51,846 nucleotides of DNA from a virus. Below are positions 32,288 to 40,661 of the stretch, piece by piece. Positions within the stretch are counted from its first letter, which is position 1, and each line of letters opens with the position of its first letter. The stretch covers positions 1 through 51,846 of the IMG/VR virus record IMGVR_UViG_3300041964_000088. One strand, written 5' to 3'. Under the pieces are notes generated by a model that searched no databases, was not told where the DNA came from, and saw only the letters and a list, made by a program, of their open reading frames with translations. The position numbers were made by a program, and so were the translations under genes.

Positions 32288-32563
32288 ATGGCTCTAAAGC
32301 TCTACATCCTGGCTTTGTCTGAGGCGGCTCATAAGCAGGCAGTGTCAAGCAACTGGCAGGCTTACAACTACGAATATCTTGTTGTGGCGGAGTCCGAAGC
32401 ACAAGCAAGACGCTTTGCCAGCGATCGCACCCCTAAAGACGATGGAGCGGGGGAAGAAAACTGGTTAGACAGCGATCGAGCAGAGTGTAAATTGATCAGT
32501 TCTTACGATGGCGATCAGCCGCTTGGCACTATCCTAATGACTGCGTGGGCGGATCAAGTTTGA
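32288..32563 (+). CDS. Hypothetical moron protein
   Basis: 91 residues, plus strand within the late region. ALKLYILALSEAAHKQAVSSNWQAYNYEYLVVAESEAQARRFASDRTPKDDG is compact alpha/beta with many acidic residues. Family not recognised. A TATAAT hexamer at about 32251 in the 62-bp gap to the divergent zinc-ribbon gene is a candidate -10 box, without a clear -35. Confidence 0.55.
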   Translation: MALKLYILALSEAAHKQAVSSNWQAYNYEYLVVAESEAQARRFASDRTPKDDGAGEENWLDSDRAECKLISSYDGDQPLGTILMTAWADQV

Positions 32564-32574
32564 GGAGAGGTTTC

Positions 32575-32955
32575 ATGGACATTCAAAACGCGCGGTATGG
32601 CAGCCAGGATGGTTATCCCCTCCTGCTGCTAGACGTTGATCTTTTACCCGCTCGATTGTTTTGGGAAGCCAAGCCTACGCCACTCCGTCATGGGCTGGTG
32701 TTTCTTGGCTCAGAGTTTGCTGACTGGGTGCCAGCAATCACGCTAGGCGATACCGTGCTGCGCGGCTTTACGAGCGATCGCACAATCTTCCGCCTGTTCC
32801 TCGCGTTTGGTCTGGAGGTCTACTACGATCGCTTCCAAGAAGGCGTGATAGTGGAGCAACCTGACCCAGAGGAGCTGGCAGAATTGGGCGATCGGTTGTC
32901 TGGCTTTGCCTTGCCTGGAGCGCCAAGCTGGGCAGAGCTGACCGCTTTTAGTTGA
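32575..32955 (+). CDS. Hypothetical moron protein
   Basis: 126 residues from ATG 32575, chosen because AGGAGAGG lies five bases upstream; the longer frame from 32545 overlaps the previous gene. Contains GYPLLLLDVDLLPARLFWEAKPTPLRHGLVFLG and acidic C-terminal half. Unrecognised. It converges on the head-protein gene, with stops overlapping at 32948-32955. It forms a two-gene cargo unit with the previous gene. Confidence 0.55.
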   Translation: MDIQNARYGSQDGYPLLLLDVDLLPARLFWEAKPTPLRHGLVFLGSEFADWVPAITLGDTVLRGFTSDRTIFRLFLAFGLEVYYDRFQEGVIVEQPDPEELAELGDRLSGFALPGAPSWAELTAFS

Positions 32956-35572
32956 ACAGATCGCCAAAGTCGGTAAAGTCGCCCAGCTCAGCTAGCTCGT
33001 CTGCCAACTCTTGCGTGGTTTTCTTTTTGGTCTTCCGCTTCACCGTCTTTTCATAATCAAAGGGGATGTCATCCAGCAAGGTGACAAACTCATTCTCCCC
33101 GTCTCCTAAGAAGGCAGACCCACCTTGACCGGGCGATCGCTCATGGAAGTAGTTACCGAACACGCGATGGTAGGGCACATCCTGAGTCGTCACTTCGCTG
33201 CCAAACACTTCCACCCGCTTGTAGATTGAGGTTGATTCTGCCGCGCCTCGCTTGAGGGTCAGATTCTTGGTGCCAGGGACAAAATTATTTGCAGACATCA
33301 CCGCTTTGTTTTCGGTGCGGATGAGCTTGATGGTCTTACTGGCAGCATCCCGCAGGTCAAAGTCAACGCGATCCATCATCTCGTACTGGAAAGCGTGCCA
33401 AGGTACAAAGCTCTTGGCATAGGTGGCAGCGTTGCCTGTGCGCTTCTTGGCTTCGCCTGCCACTCTCAGCGCTTGCTGTTTCGCATTCTCCACACCATCA
33501 CGCCAGAAATAGGAGTCCATCGGAGCCGATCGGTTGTTGGCAATGAAGTATTTAAAGGCTTGCGAATCATTGCTCCAACTGGAACCAGCCTGTGCATCCA
33601 TCCAGTTTTCAATGATGTTATAGTCGCCACCCACGCTCTTGATGTAATCGCGCACTGCCAGCATATGGGAGCCTTCGCCCCGCAGGTCATCAAAGGCTTT
33701 ACCCGCTTTGTCAACGACTGTCACGCCACCCTTAGCCTTCTGCCGCAACTGATCGGGCAGACGCTCCACAATGCCACTCGATCGCAGTCCCAACGAGTGA
33801 CGGTTGAAGCTGCCGATGTAACCCTCATTCCATTTGTCAGCCTTGAGCGTATCGGCAATGCCGACCTGCCGCCGCATTTCAAACAAGCGCCCCTTGATGG
33901 TTTCGTGTAGCTCCTTGGGTAGGGCTTTGAGCAGTGCGGCTTCCTTCTCTCCGAGCGATCGCATTTGCTCCACCACGTCGAAATGCTTTAGCCCACCGAA
34001 CACCTCACTCGTCTGCACATTCACCGCAGCATCACGCAGGGAGAAAAGCTCAGTCGGGTATTTGTTCCAAGCGTTTCCCTTTAGCGCCCCCTGTGCCCGA
34101 TAGCGGAGTGAGCCGCCATTGTCGATCCGCCAGACTTGCCCGCCCTTATCAACCAGTACATTGTCCAGGTCAAGTCCAACCACATCCCAGTTACCCAGCA
34201 GAGCATCAGCCGCAAAGTTCTTCTCAAGTTGAGCGATCGCCTTTGCTGCTGCTTCCCCACCTTCCGCTAGTACAGCTTTGAGCGATCGCCCTTCCACAAA
34301 CTCAGCCAGTTTGGCAGGTCCCGTCGCTGTTTCGTACAACTTCGCCTTGGGTACTGACACCCCTAGCGCTTGATACGCCTGGTCAGCGGCAAACTCTTCC
34401 CGCAAATGTTCAGCACTGCTTCCCCGTTTCAGCACGAACTGCTTGCCTGTTTTTGGGTCGCGTACCAATGTGGCACCTGTACTACCGCCGAGCGATCGGA
34501 CCGTCTCTAGTTTGTCGATCGACTTGGGAAACGCCTCTGCTTTCGCCTTCTTCGGTTTGGTCGGGGTGGGTGTGGGAGTAGGAGCAGGGGGAGGGGTGGG
34601 AGCCTTGGGCAGTTCGCTAGTCGTCCAGCCCTTAGGCAATGGTTCCAGTGTGCGGTTGCCTGGTTGTCTGGCAGGGTCAGCTATCCATTCAGCGTGAGTC
34701 GGGTTGATGGTACCCATCACCGGGCTAACGGTCGAGCGACAGCGGACGTGGAGCGGTGGCTTGTTGGCAGCGATCGCGCTCAGATCACTAGCAGCAATCA
34801 GCATCCCGTTGCGGCTCCGACAGATGGGAGTAGTACGTGCGTCCCCGATCGCTAAAAACCTGAAGTGAGTCACGATGCTGGACTGCAACGCCGTCTGGAT
34901 GCGCGAGGAGTTGTAAGCATTCGTCAGCTCAGTGCGGGCGATCATCTCTGCTCTTGCCTTGCCTACCTTCAGGTTCGCTTGCACCTGATCGAGCAACTCT
35001 TTCCGGCTCAACACCTTCCCATCCGCATCGGGCGAGATAGCGCCAATCAGTGACACCTTGAGCTTCGCCAGTTGGTCATCCCCAAAGTTACCAGCGAGTT
35101 GAATCGTGCGCCGTAGCACTGCCTGTTCTGCTGCCGTGTTGACGATCGTGCCTGGTTGCAGTTGGAGGAGGCTGGCGATCGCATCTTTCTCCTGAGCCGT
35201 GGCGAAAGTGCGGAGAGAGGATGAGAACGATATCTTCTTCCTCAAGTTTTCAGGGACAGAAGATATCATCTCCCTGATCATGTGAGCGCTGCCAAGTTGC
35301 CAACCCATTGACCAGACAGAGAAGATGGGAGCCTGCAAAGCAACGGAGGCTGACCATTCGAGTGATTGGATGCCTGCCACATCTCGCGCTGCCAGAAATA
35401 CCCCTGCCTTCTCTAGCAGGTTGGCGGTCTGCTCCATCAAGATGCGTTGTTGCTGCTCAATGCTGGCGTTCTCGATCGCATCCAGTCCACGCTCAATGTC
35501 AGCGATCGGGATGAGGGGGCGATCGCTCTCAAAGGGGACGGTGAGTGCAGCCGTAAAGACGCTATCAAACAT
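32948..35572 (-). CDS. MuF-type head protein fused to a kinase-like domain and unknown C-terminus
   Basis: 874 residues. Residues about 200-286 (KARAEMIARTELTNAYN...GDARTTPICRSRNG...PPLHVRCRS) are the Phage_Mu_F minor head domain. A Pro/Thr linker (324-340) leads to residues about 355-500, which read like an atypical kinase (HipA/PI3-4-kinase-like). These show a Gly loop GGSTGAT, K382 in FVLKR, hinge LAEFVEG, catalytic D463 and N471 in GNWDVVGLDLDN, and metal D484 in RIDNGGS. The C-terminal 370 residues include a region with R775 and GENEF (825-829) that could be an ADP-ribosyltransferase-like fold, but weakly. MuF proteins are virion components and some carry toxins, so an effector delivered with DNA is plausible. 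Confidence 0.7.
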   Translation of the reverse strand: MFDSVFTAALTVPFESDRPLIPIADIERGLDAIENASIEQQQRILMEQTANLLEKAGVFLAARDVAGIQSLEWSASVALQAPIFSVWSMGWQLGSAHMIREMISSVPENLRKKISFSSSLRTFATAQEKDAIASLLQLQPGTIVNTAAEQAVLRRTIQLAGNFGDDQLAKLKVSLIGAISPDADGKVLSRKELLDQVQANLKVGKARAEMIARTELTNAYNSSRIQTALQSSIVTHFRFLAIGDARTTPICRSRNGMLIAASDLSAIAANKPPLHVRCRSTVSPVMGTINPTHAEWIADPARQPGNRTLEPLPKGWTTSELPKAPTPPPAPTPTPTPTKPKKAKAEAFPKSIDKLETVRSLGGSTGATLVRDPKTGKQFVLKRGSSAEHLREEFAADQAYQALGVSVPKAKLYETATGPAKLAEFVEGRSLKAVLAEGGEAAAKAIAQLEKNFAADALLGNWDVVGLDLDNVLVDKGGQVWRIDNGGSLRYRAQGALKGNAWNKYPTELFSLRDAAVNVQTSEVFGGLKHFDVVEQMRSLGEKEAALLKALPKELHETIKGRLFEMRRQVGIADTLKADKWNEGYIGSFNRHSLGLRSSGIVERLPDQLRQKAKGGVTVVDKAGKAFDDLRGEGSHMLAVRDYIKSVGGDYNIIENWMDAQAGSSWSNDSQAFKYFIANNRSAPMDSYFWRDGVENAKQQALRVAGEAKKRTGNAATYAKSFVPWHAFQYEMMDRVDFDLRDAASKTIKLIRTENKAVMSANNFVPGTKNLTLKRGAAESTSIYKRVEVFGSEVTTQDVPYHRVFGNYFHERSPGQGGSAFLGDGENEFVTLLDDIPFDYEKTVKRKTKKKTTQELADELAELGDFTDFGDLFN

Positions 35573-35650
35573 CTGAGACGCAATAATTGTGTACTAACGT
35601 TGTACCACCCATGTCTAGCGCTAAGATATTTGTACTAATGGAACTGTATT

Positions 35651-35685
35651 GCGATCGTGCGGGGCTGTGCGATCGCTTTTTATTT
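35651..35685 (+). terminator. HIP1-containing intrinsic terminator upstream of the moron
   Basis: GCGATCG (35651-35657) and CGATCGC (35670-35676) form the stem, followed by TTTTTATTT on the plus strand. It would insulate the plus-strand cargo gene at 35750 from upstream plus-strand (antisense) transcription. The stem is built from the HIP1 palindrome. Confidence 0.6.
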
Positions 35686-35688
35686 GCC

Positions 35689-35726
35689 TTGACACTCTTT
35701 AAGACTTTGGGGTAACTTTGGGGTAA
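35689..35726 (+). promoter_or_regulatory. Moron promoter with tandem 11-bp repeat
   Basis: -35 TTGACA (35689-35694), 18-bp spacer, -10-like TAACTT (35713-35718). The box overlaps a tandem repeat TTTGGGGTAA (35706-35715 and 35717-35726), a likely regulator or activator site. The 35750 gene therefore has its own promoter. Confidence 0.55.
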
Positions 35727-35749
35727 GTTCAAACCAAAGGAGCATGGCA

Positions 35750-36262
35750 ATGACTTACATTAAAAGCTTTACTGTTAACGAAGCTATCTCGATTGTAGGT
35801 GCGGGTTATTACCCCGCTCTGCCGGGGGTAAATGTTGATCGGGTCAAGTGGAGCCAGTTTGTCGAATCAAATGTTGATTATGCTTTTATTGATGCTGCCG
35901 TTACGCTTTTTCAGCAAATTGACGAGAATTTAAACGGTTTAGAAGACCTTTGCAAATGGATTGCAAACGGTGCTGAGCCGAACCGTCTTGTTATGAAAGG
36001 CATAATTTCTTGCCGCATTGCCCCATCTGTGGCGGATGGATTAATCGCTGACAATGGTCGTTTGTCGCTTGGTGTCGCTTGGGATAATGGATGGAAACTT
36101 ATTCTCAATACTCAAGGCGTAGATTTGGCTCTAACTTGGGGGCACGGAAAGAATTTCAGCAAAGAACTGTCAAAAGAAAGTTTTGACAGGGCAGAAGCAG
36201 TGCTTATCAACTGGGGGATGGTAATTGTGGGAAAGCCTGTAGAGTTTGCAGGCATCCATTAG
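35750..36262 (+). CDS. Hypothetical moron protein, AT-rich
   Basis: 170 residues. ATG 35750 is preferred because AGGAG lies seven bases upstream; ATG 35744 is only one base from it. Sequence TYIKSFTVNEAISIVGAGYYPALPGVNVDRVKWSQF..., family not recognised, no membrane segment. It is clearly AT-richer than the late genes, lies on the opposite strand and has its own promoter and terminator, so it is probably expressed in the lysogen and acquired separately. Confidence 0.65.
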   Translation: MTYIKSFTVNEAISIVGAGYYPALPGVNVDRVKWSQFVESNVDYAFIDAAVTLFQQIDENLNGLEDLCKWIANGAEPNRLVMKGIISCRIAPSVADGLIADNGRLSLGVAWDNGWKLILNTQGVDLALTWGHGKNFSKELSKESFDRAEAVLINWGMVIVGKPVEFAGIH

Positions 36263-36277
36263 CAGCACAAAATAAAT

Positions 36278-36378
36278 CGGGTTACTGCTCTAAACACGCT
36301 GAGCAACGACCCGATCGCCGCAACCGCAAGCCACACAAATATCGCTGAAACTTACCGCTCTCAATGGGCGGTTTTTTA
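36278..36378 (+). terminator. Moron terminator region with two hairpins
   Basis: Hairpin 1: CGGGT...GCTC (36278-36290) with GAGC...ACCCG (36301-36313). Hairpin 2: ACCGCTC (36354-36360), short loop, GGGCGGT (36366-36372) followed by TTTTTATT, a proper intrinsic terminator for the plus-strand gene. Nothing else is visible in this 113-bp gap. Confidence 0.7.
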
Positions 36379-36615
36379 TTGCCGCTCGATCGCCTCAGCC
36401 TTAGCGATCGCTGCCAGTGCTGCTTGCTGCCAGTTTGCCGCCGCCAGTTTCCATTCCAGGGTCATCTCTAACCAGCGCTGTGACTCTTCTTCCTTCGCCT
36501 TAAGCGCTGCCTCTAGCTGTACTACATGGAGCCGTAGCTCAGTGTTGTTGTAGAGGAGTTCAGAGTTCTGCTGCCGCATAGTGCGGATAAATTCAGCGAT
36601 CGAGCGTAGCACCAT
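36376..36615 (-). CDS. Small coiled-coil late protein
   Basis: 79 residues from ATG 36615, with GGAGGGG eight bases upstream (ATG 36621 is only two bases from it). MVLRSIAEFIRTMRQQNSELLYNNTELRLHVVQLEAALKAKEEES is a leucine-zipper-like coiled coil. It overlaps the end of the portal gene. Possibly a portal- or scaffold-associated factor; family unknown. Confidence 0.6.
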   Translation of the reverse strand: MVLRSIAEFIRTMRQQNSELLYNNTELRLHVVQLEAALKAKEEESQRWLEMTLEWKLAAANWQQAALAAIAKAEAIERQ

Positions 36616-37888
36616 TGCCATTCCCCTCCAGTTTCCAGTAGTCAAGACTGCCGCCGAACAAGCGCCCCATTGCTTTGACAGGTGTTTCCGGTGGTTCCAT
36701 CCCCAGTAGTTCATACCCTCGATCGACCAGCCTTTGATCCGCCGCTGACATAAAGCCTTGCTGCACGGCATTGGTGAGTGCTGCCAGCAGAGCCGATCGC
36801 TGCTCTAACGTCTCCTCGCTTTCAGGTTCAGGGAAGCTGCCGAAATCCGTCACGCTGTCGCCTTTGTTCCACGTGATCAACCGTCTGACGGGGTTCTCAA
36901 GGATGACTTCTTTGATCTGCCCGACCAGTGAATTGATGATGAGTCCCAGCGTCGATCGATGACCTGTGTTGAGGTTGCTATCGCCCACCCCTGTCGCGGT
37001 CAAAATCGACTCAGGGAACAGCAGTCCCATCAGTTGCAACTGTTGGAGCAGGCGACAAAGCTCGATCAGGAAGGTGCCGTTTGTTTGCTGCTGCAAGGCT
37101 TCGATCCGGTTGGTGATGTCAGTGCTGATGACCGATCGATTGTCCAGGGATTGCAGTTGCGCCAGCATCGCGGTGGGAGCTTGGATGACGACAGGATTGT
37201 TCTCGGCATCCAGCACTGGCGCGCCCGCAGCATCCAGCAAGGGTACGGTGATCTGGCTGTCGGAGTAGCCCACAAGGATCGGGGTTGCTTGTCTCTGAGC
37301 TGCGACCAGGATCTCACCAATCACAATCTTCCAGGCTTTCCACGCTGCCATGACGCGCCGTAGTGCTGCCACGCCGAACGGGTCGCGGAAGGTTAGGTGA
37401 CGTTGGTTCGTCACATGGATGATCCTGCCATCCTCACCGCTGTAGGGGATGCGCTCATCCTTCGTACCGCCTCTCACAACCACGTTCTCGATCGCGCCTA
37501 GCTTGCCCTCGAATGAGTAATCAGCAGGGTTGAGAATCTGAATGTCAATCAGTCGATACTCACCCCCTGCCTGATCTACTCCCCACTGAGAAGCGGCGTA
37601 GCCGAACGGGAAGACGCTCATCAGTTCTTCTAGCGAGAGGGCGAGAGAGCCGCGCATCCGCTCAAAGTTCATCCGCATGAACTGCTGGATCTCCTCGTCG
37701 GGGTGAGTGTATTCACCCAACTGCAAGACCGCTAACTGAGTGATCACCTGGAGGGCAGAGCCGACGATCGGACTCGTCTTTGCCAGGTCGAGGTAGTCAG
37801 CGATCGTGTTTGTGTCGTCACTGGCTACCTCTGCCAGCAGATCGGCAATGAGGCTTTTAATCGCTGGCAGTAATTTATCGCTGACCAT
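36593..37888 (-). CDS. Portal protein (DUF935, Mu gp29-like)
   Basis: 431 residues. DYLDLAKTSPIVGSALQVITQLAVL, EELMSVFPFGYAASQWG, DIQILNPADYSFEG, GRIIHVTNQRHLTFRDPFGVAALRRVMAAWKAWKIVIGEI and the C-terminal QRSALLAALTNAVQQGFMSAADQRLVDRG fit the DUF935 portal family of Mu-like phages. The portal is the dodecameric vertex through which DNA is packaged. Start ATG 37888 is shared with the end of the upstream gene. Confidence 0.85.
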   Translation of the reverse strand: MVSDKLLPAIKSLIADLLAEVASDDTNTIADYLDLAKTSPIVGSALQVITQLAVLQLGEYTHPDEEIQQFMRMNFERMRGSLALSLEELMSVFPFGYAASQWGVDQAGGEYRLIDIQILNPADYSFEGKLGAIENVVVRGGTKDERIPYSGEDGRIIHVTNQRHLTFRDPFGVAALRRVMAAWKAWKIVIGEILVAAQRQATPILVGYSDSQITVPLLDAAGAPVLDAENNPVVIQAPTAMLAQLQSLDNRSVISTDITNRIEALQQQTNGTFLIELCRLLQQLQLMGLLFPESILTATGVGDSNLNTGHRSTLGLIINSLVGQIKEVILENPVRRLITWNKGDSVTDFGSFPEPESEETLEQRSALLAALTNAVQQGFMSAADQRLVDRGYELLGMEPPETPVKAMGRLFGGSLDYWKLEGNGNGATLDR

Positions 37889-38313
37889 TACTCAGCCTTG
37901 GTAGGAGGCTTGGGTTCAGTCTGAGTGCGTTGGTCAACAATGGAAGCGATCTTCTCAGTCAACGCTTCTTCCACCGCCTCTTTTAGAGACTCCTTCTTTC
38001 CGTCTGGGTGGAAAGGAAACTTGACTGGTAAAGGGTCGCCATCAACCAACAGAAGCAGCTCAGAACCTCGGTCCTCAAGCGCCACAGACACTTCCATTAC
38101 TGCAAACTTAGCAAAGGGAACACGGCTCTCCCCATACGCCGCAGTTGTAATTTCGCCCTTCACTCCGAGCGACTTAGCAAACTCAGACAGCTTTTTGTTT
38201 GCGTCAGTGAATACCTTCTTAGCCTGCTGCTCTACTTCCGTCGCAGCATCTTCCTGGGCTTTACGGGCAGCAGCGATCGCTTCAACTCTTTTCTTGACAT
38301 TGGCTTCTAGCAT
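37888..38313 (-). CDS. Late protein between terminase and portal
   Basis: 141 residues: a long N-terminal helix (KKRVEAIAAARKAQEDAATEVEQQAKKVFTDANKKLSEF) followed by a small beta domain and an acidic helical tail (KKESLKEAVEEALTEKIASIVDQ). Unrecognised. Place and shape suggest an assembly factor or a portal/terminase adaptor. Confidence 0.6.
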   Translation of the reverse strand: MLEANVKKRVEAIAAARKAQEDAATEVEQQAKKVFTDANKKLSEFAKSLGVKGEITTAAYGESRVPFAKFAVMEVSVALEDRGSELLLLVDGDPLPVKFPFHPDGKKESLKEAVEEALTEKIASIVDQRTQTEPKPPTKAE

Positions 38314-38349
38314 AGGGTGGGTGCCTAAAACGGTTGTACTAAGTATGCA

Positions 38350-39699
38350 TCAGAAAATCTTTCGTAGAGTGCCAGCATTGACAGAAGCGGGTTTAGGCGT
38401 GGGTGCTGCCTGCTGCGTCTTATGGTTGCGGATGAGAGGCGCTAGGGCATAGCGGGTGCTATCGATCAGATGGTTGTGTTTGTCTACGATCGTTCGCAAC
38501 GGGTCGCCTGCTGCATTTGCCTTGTAGCTGTAGAGTCGGCACTCATCAATAAAACGTTTGCAGCGCTGGTGAACGACGATCGCCTTGAAGTTGCGGAGAT
38601 ACTCGATCCCAGCCTCCACGCTGCCCGCCCATTTTTCAGCAGGCGCCAGCCCAGGGATTGAGGGTCGATCCCTGTCACCACGCTTCACATGACTGATCGT
38701 GTCGGGTCTGGAGCTATCAGCCCTGACGGTGTGTTTAGCAATCTCTGGAATGTCTTGTATCCAGCGCTTTGCGGTTTCGTCTAGCTCCAGACCTTGCGCC
38801 CATGACTCGTACTCTACCCACAGACAGCGATCGTGCAGCCAGAGCCTAACCGCTGCTGTCGGGTCAGTGGAGAAGCCCCAGTCAGCACCATAGTATGGTC
38901 CGTCCCAATCCTTTTGAGGTTCAAACTCATCCATGCGCCATTTGCCAGCGAGGATCTGGAGTTGAGATCTGACGTTGTAGCCACCCAGCCAAACATGGTT
39001 GAAGTAATCTGTGTCACCCTCCCGATCGAGCGCCATGTCATCAAGCGATTCTTGAGTGATGTGCGGGTTCTGGTCGTAGTTGACGGAGACAACGGTCGCG
39101 CCTTTGGGTGGCCCTTCTTCGCTCCGAAAAAACTGATCGACCGGATCAGTCGGCTGCTCAGGGTTCCACCCAAACCAAAGCTCTGAGCCAATGGCGCGAA
39201 TGGTGGGACGGAGCAGGGCAAGGGATGTCTGAGAGAGGTTCTGCGCCTCTTCCACCCAGGCAACGTTAAACCCCTCCAGAGATTTGATTGATTGCGCCGT
39301 GTGATCTTGCATCCCCTGAAAAATGCAAATGCCCCTCCCCCCTTTGCGTCTGATCTCAGTGGTCAGAATCTCAAACAGATGGGAGACTCCCAGCGCTTGA
39401 ATCTTGAGGGCGATCAGCGCTTTGACCGAGAAGGTGAGAGACTTCTGAATCTCACGGATGCAGACGACTCGCAAATCTGGATCGGCTGACATCCGCCGCA
39501 CAACCTTCTCAGCGAAATAGTGAGACTTGCCTCCCGATCGACCGCCATAGGCTGCTTTGTAGCGTGATTTTTGCTCTAGCGGTAGTGCCCACTCTGGTAC
39601 GTCAAGCGTCAGGGCGATGGACTGCGATCGCACCTTGACTGGTGGCAACCATTTATTGAGTCGCTTCTCTTTCCGCTCTAGCCGCTCTAAGCCTTTCAT
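38350..39699 (-). CDS. terL: Terminase large subunit
   Basis: 449 residues. Walker A GGRSGGKS (52-59) and Walker B VAWVEEA (146-152) mark the packaging ATPase. The nuclease domain begins at YYGADWGFSTDPTA and continues to HTVRADSSRPDTISHVK and IVDKHNHLIDSTRYAL, as in the Terminase_3 family. It cuts and pumps DNA into the prohead. It overlaps the small-subunit gene by 47 bp. It is coded on the minus strand, in line with the whole late operon. Confidence 0.93.
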   Translation of the reverse strand: MKGLERLERKEKRLNKWLPPVKVRSQSIALTLDVPEWALPLEQKSRYKAAYGGRSGGKSHYFAEKVVRRMSADPDLRVVCIREIQKSLTFSVKALIALKIQALGVSHLFEILTTEIRRKGGRGICIFQGMQDHTAQSIKSLEGFNVAWVEEAQNLSQTSLALLRPTIRAIGSELWFGWNPEQPTDPVDQFFRSEEGPPKGATVVSVNYDQNPHITQESLDDMALDREGDTDYFNHVWLGGYNVRSQLQILAGKWRMDEFEPQKDWDGPYYGADWGFSTDPTAAVRLWLHDRCLWVEYESWAQGLELDETAKRWIQDIPEIAKHTVRADSSRPDTISHVKRGDRDRPSIPGLAPAEKWAGSVEAGIEYLRNFKAIVVHQRCKRFIDECRLYSYKANAAGDPLRTIVDKHNHLIDSTRYALAPLIRNHKTQQAAPTPKPASVNAGTLRKIF

Positions 39700-40039
39700 C
39701 TACCATCTTCTGTGTCAGGGCTATGTCTGCTAAAGTCTCAACCGCTCCTGCAATGGCAGCGATCGCGTCTGGGTCTTTGGGGTCTGCCTGGGTGCCAGCA
39801 TCCTTGAGAAAACGAATGCCGCTTGCTAGTGCTGCTGCTAAATCGTCAGCCCAGCGCTCATCTTTTTTAGCCCGCATTTCCTGGAAGAAAGCGGCAAAAG
39901 CTTTGTCAGTGTCCAGGCGATCGCGCCATTCTCGGATGCTGCGCTCACAGACATTGTACTTTTCTGCTGCGGCTCGATCGCCCATCAGGATGGCATCGAC
40001 TAATGCTTTGGCGGCTCGGTCTTGGTTGAAGGTTGGCAT
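39653..40039 (-). CDS. terS: Terminase small subunit
   Basis: 128 residues from ATG 40039 (five residues shorter than the longest frame). MPTFNQDRAAKALVDAILMGDRAAAEKYNVCERSIREWRDRL is an HTH DNA-binding domain typical of TerS, followed by helical oligomerisation region and a basic C-terminus. It selects the packaging site. It immediately precedes and overlaps TerL. Confidence 0.8.
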   Translation of the reverse strand: MPTFNQDRAAKALVDAILMGDRAAAEKYNVCERSIREWRDRLDTDKAFAAFFQEMRAKKDERWADDLAAALASGIRFLKDAGTQADPKDPDAIAAIAGAVETLADIALTQKMVDERLRAARAEREATQ

Positions 40040-40083
40040 TTTTCCATCATGCACTCTGAGGGGCGATCGCAGACAGGTGAGAA

Positions 40084-40611
40084 TTACTGTTTCCCAATGC
40101 GATGGAGCCAGATGTCTTTAGGGTTTGCTTCCGATTCGGGGCTGCATACCCTGGCAATCAACCCGTTACTGTAGTGCAGACCCTCGCCTGAAACGCTAGT
40201 GTCATAGCCGCTCGAATGCCATTCACCCCATGGATCGTTCACAATAAAGCCGCCCCGATCGTAGCCCTTGACGACGATGATATGTCCGAACCGGGTGAAG
40301 TACCCATGCAAAACACAGGGCAGACCGTCATCGATCGCGTCTCTGATGTCTGTCAGCGTGCCACTGGTGGTTAAGTGATCCTTAAGCTTGTAGGACTCGA
40401 CCAGGCATTGCAGCCCATAGGGGTCGTGGCGTGACCAGCCTTGATGAAGGCAGCGATCGTACAGTTGATCCTCTAACTGCGGGAAACTACCATCCCCTCT
40501 GATGCCGAAATAGTGCAAGCACATCCCGATCGAGGTCACGTTGCAACTACCACTGGGATTGAGATGGTTATCGCGCTGGCTGAAATAAGGAAAGTTTTTG
40601 AGTACTGGCAT
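40084..40611 (-). CDS. C39-like papain-fold peptidase
   Basis: 175 residues. FPYFSQRDN...GSCNVTSIGMCLHYFG with C23, FTRFGHIIVVKGYD with H110, and FIVNDPWG with N125/D126 give a Cys-His-Asp arrangement of the Peptidase_C39_2 family. No signal peptide. It lies between an FHA membrane protein and TerS. It may be the endolysin or a virion protease; no other muramidase or amidase is visible in the window, which favours a lysis role, but that is inference. Confidence 0.7.
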   Translation of the reverse strand: MPVLKNFPYFSQRDNHLNPSGSCNVTSIGMCLHYFGIRGDGSFPQLEDQLYDRCLHQGWSRHDPYGLQCLVESYKLKDHLTTSGTLTDIRDAIDDGLPCVLHGYFTRFGHIIVVKGYDRGGFIVNDPWGEWHSSGYDTSVSGEGLHYSNGLIARVCSPESEANPKDIWLHRIGKQ

Positions 40612-40661
40612 GGGTTGGTGGTTGGTGGTTGACCTTAGTTTGCCCAGGCAGAGACGATCGC

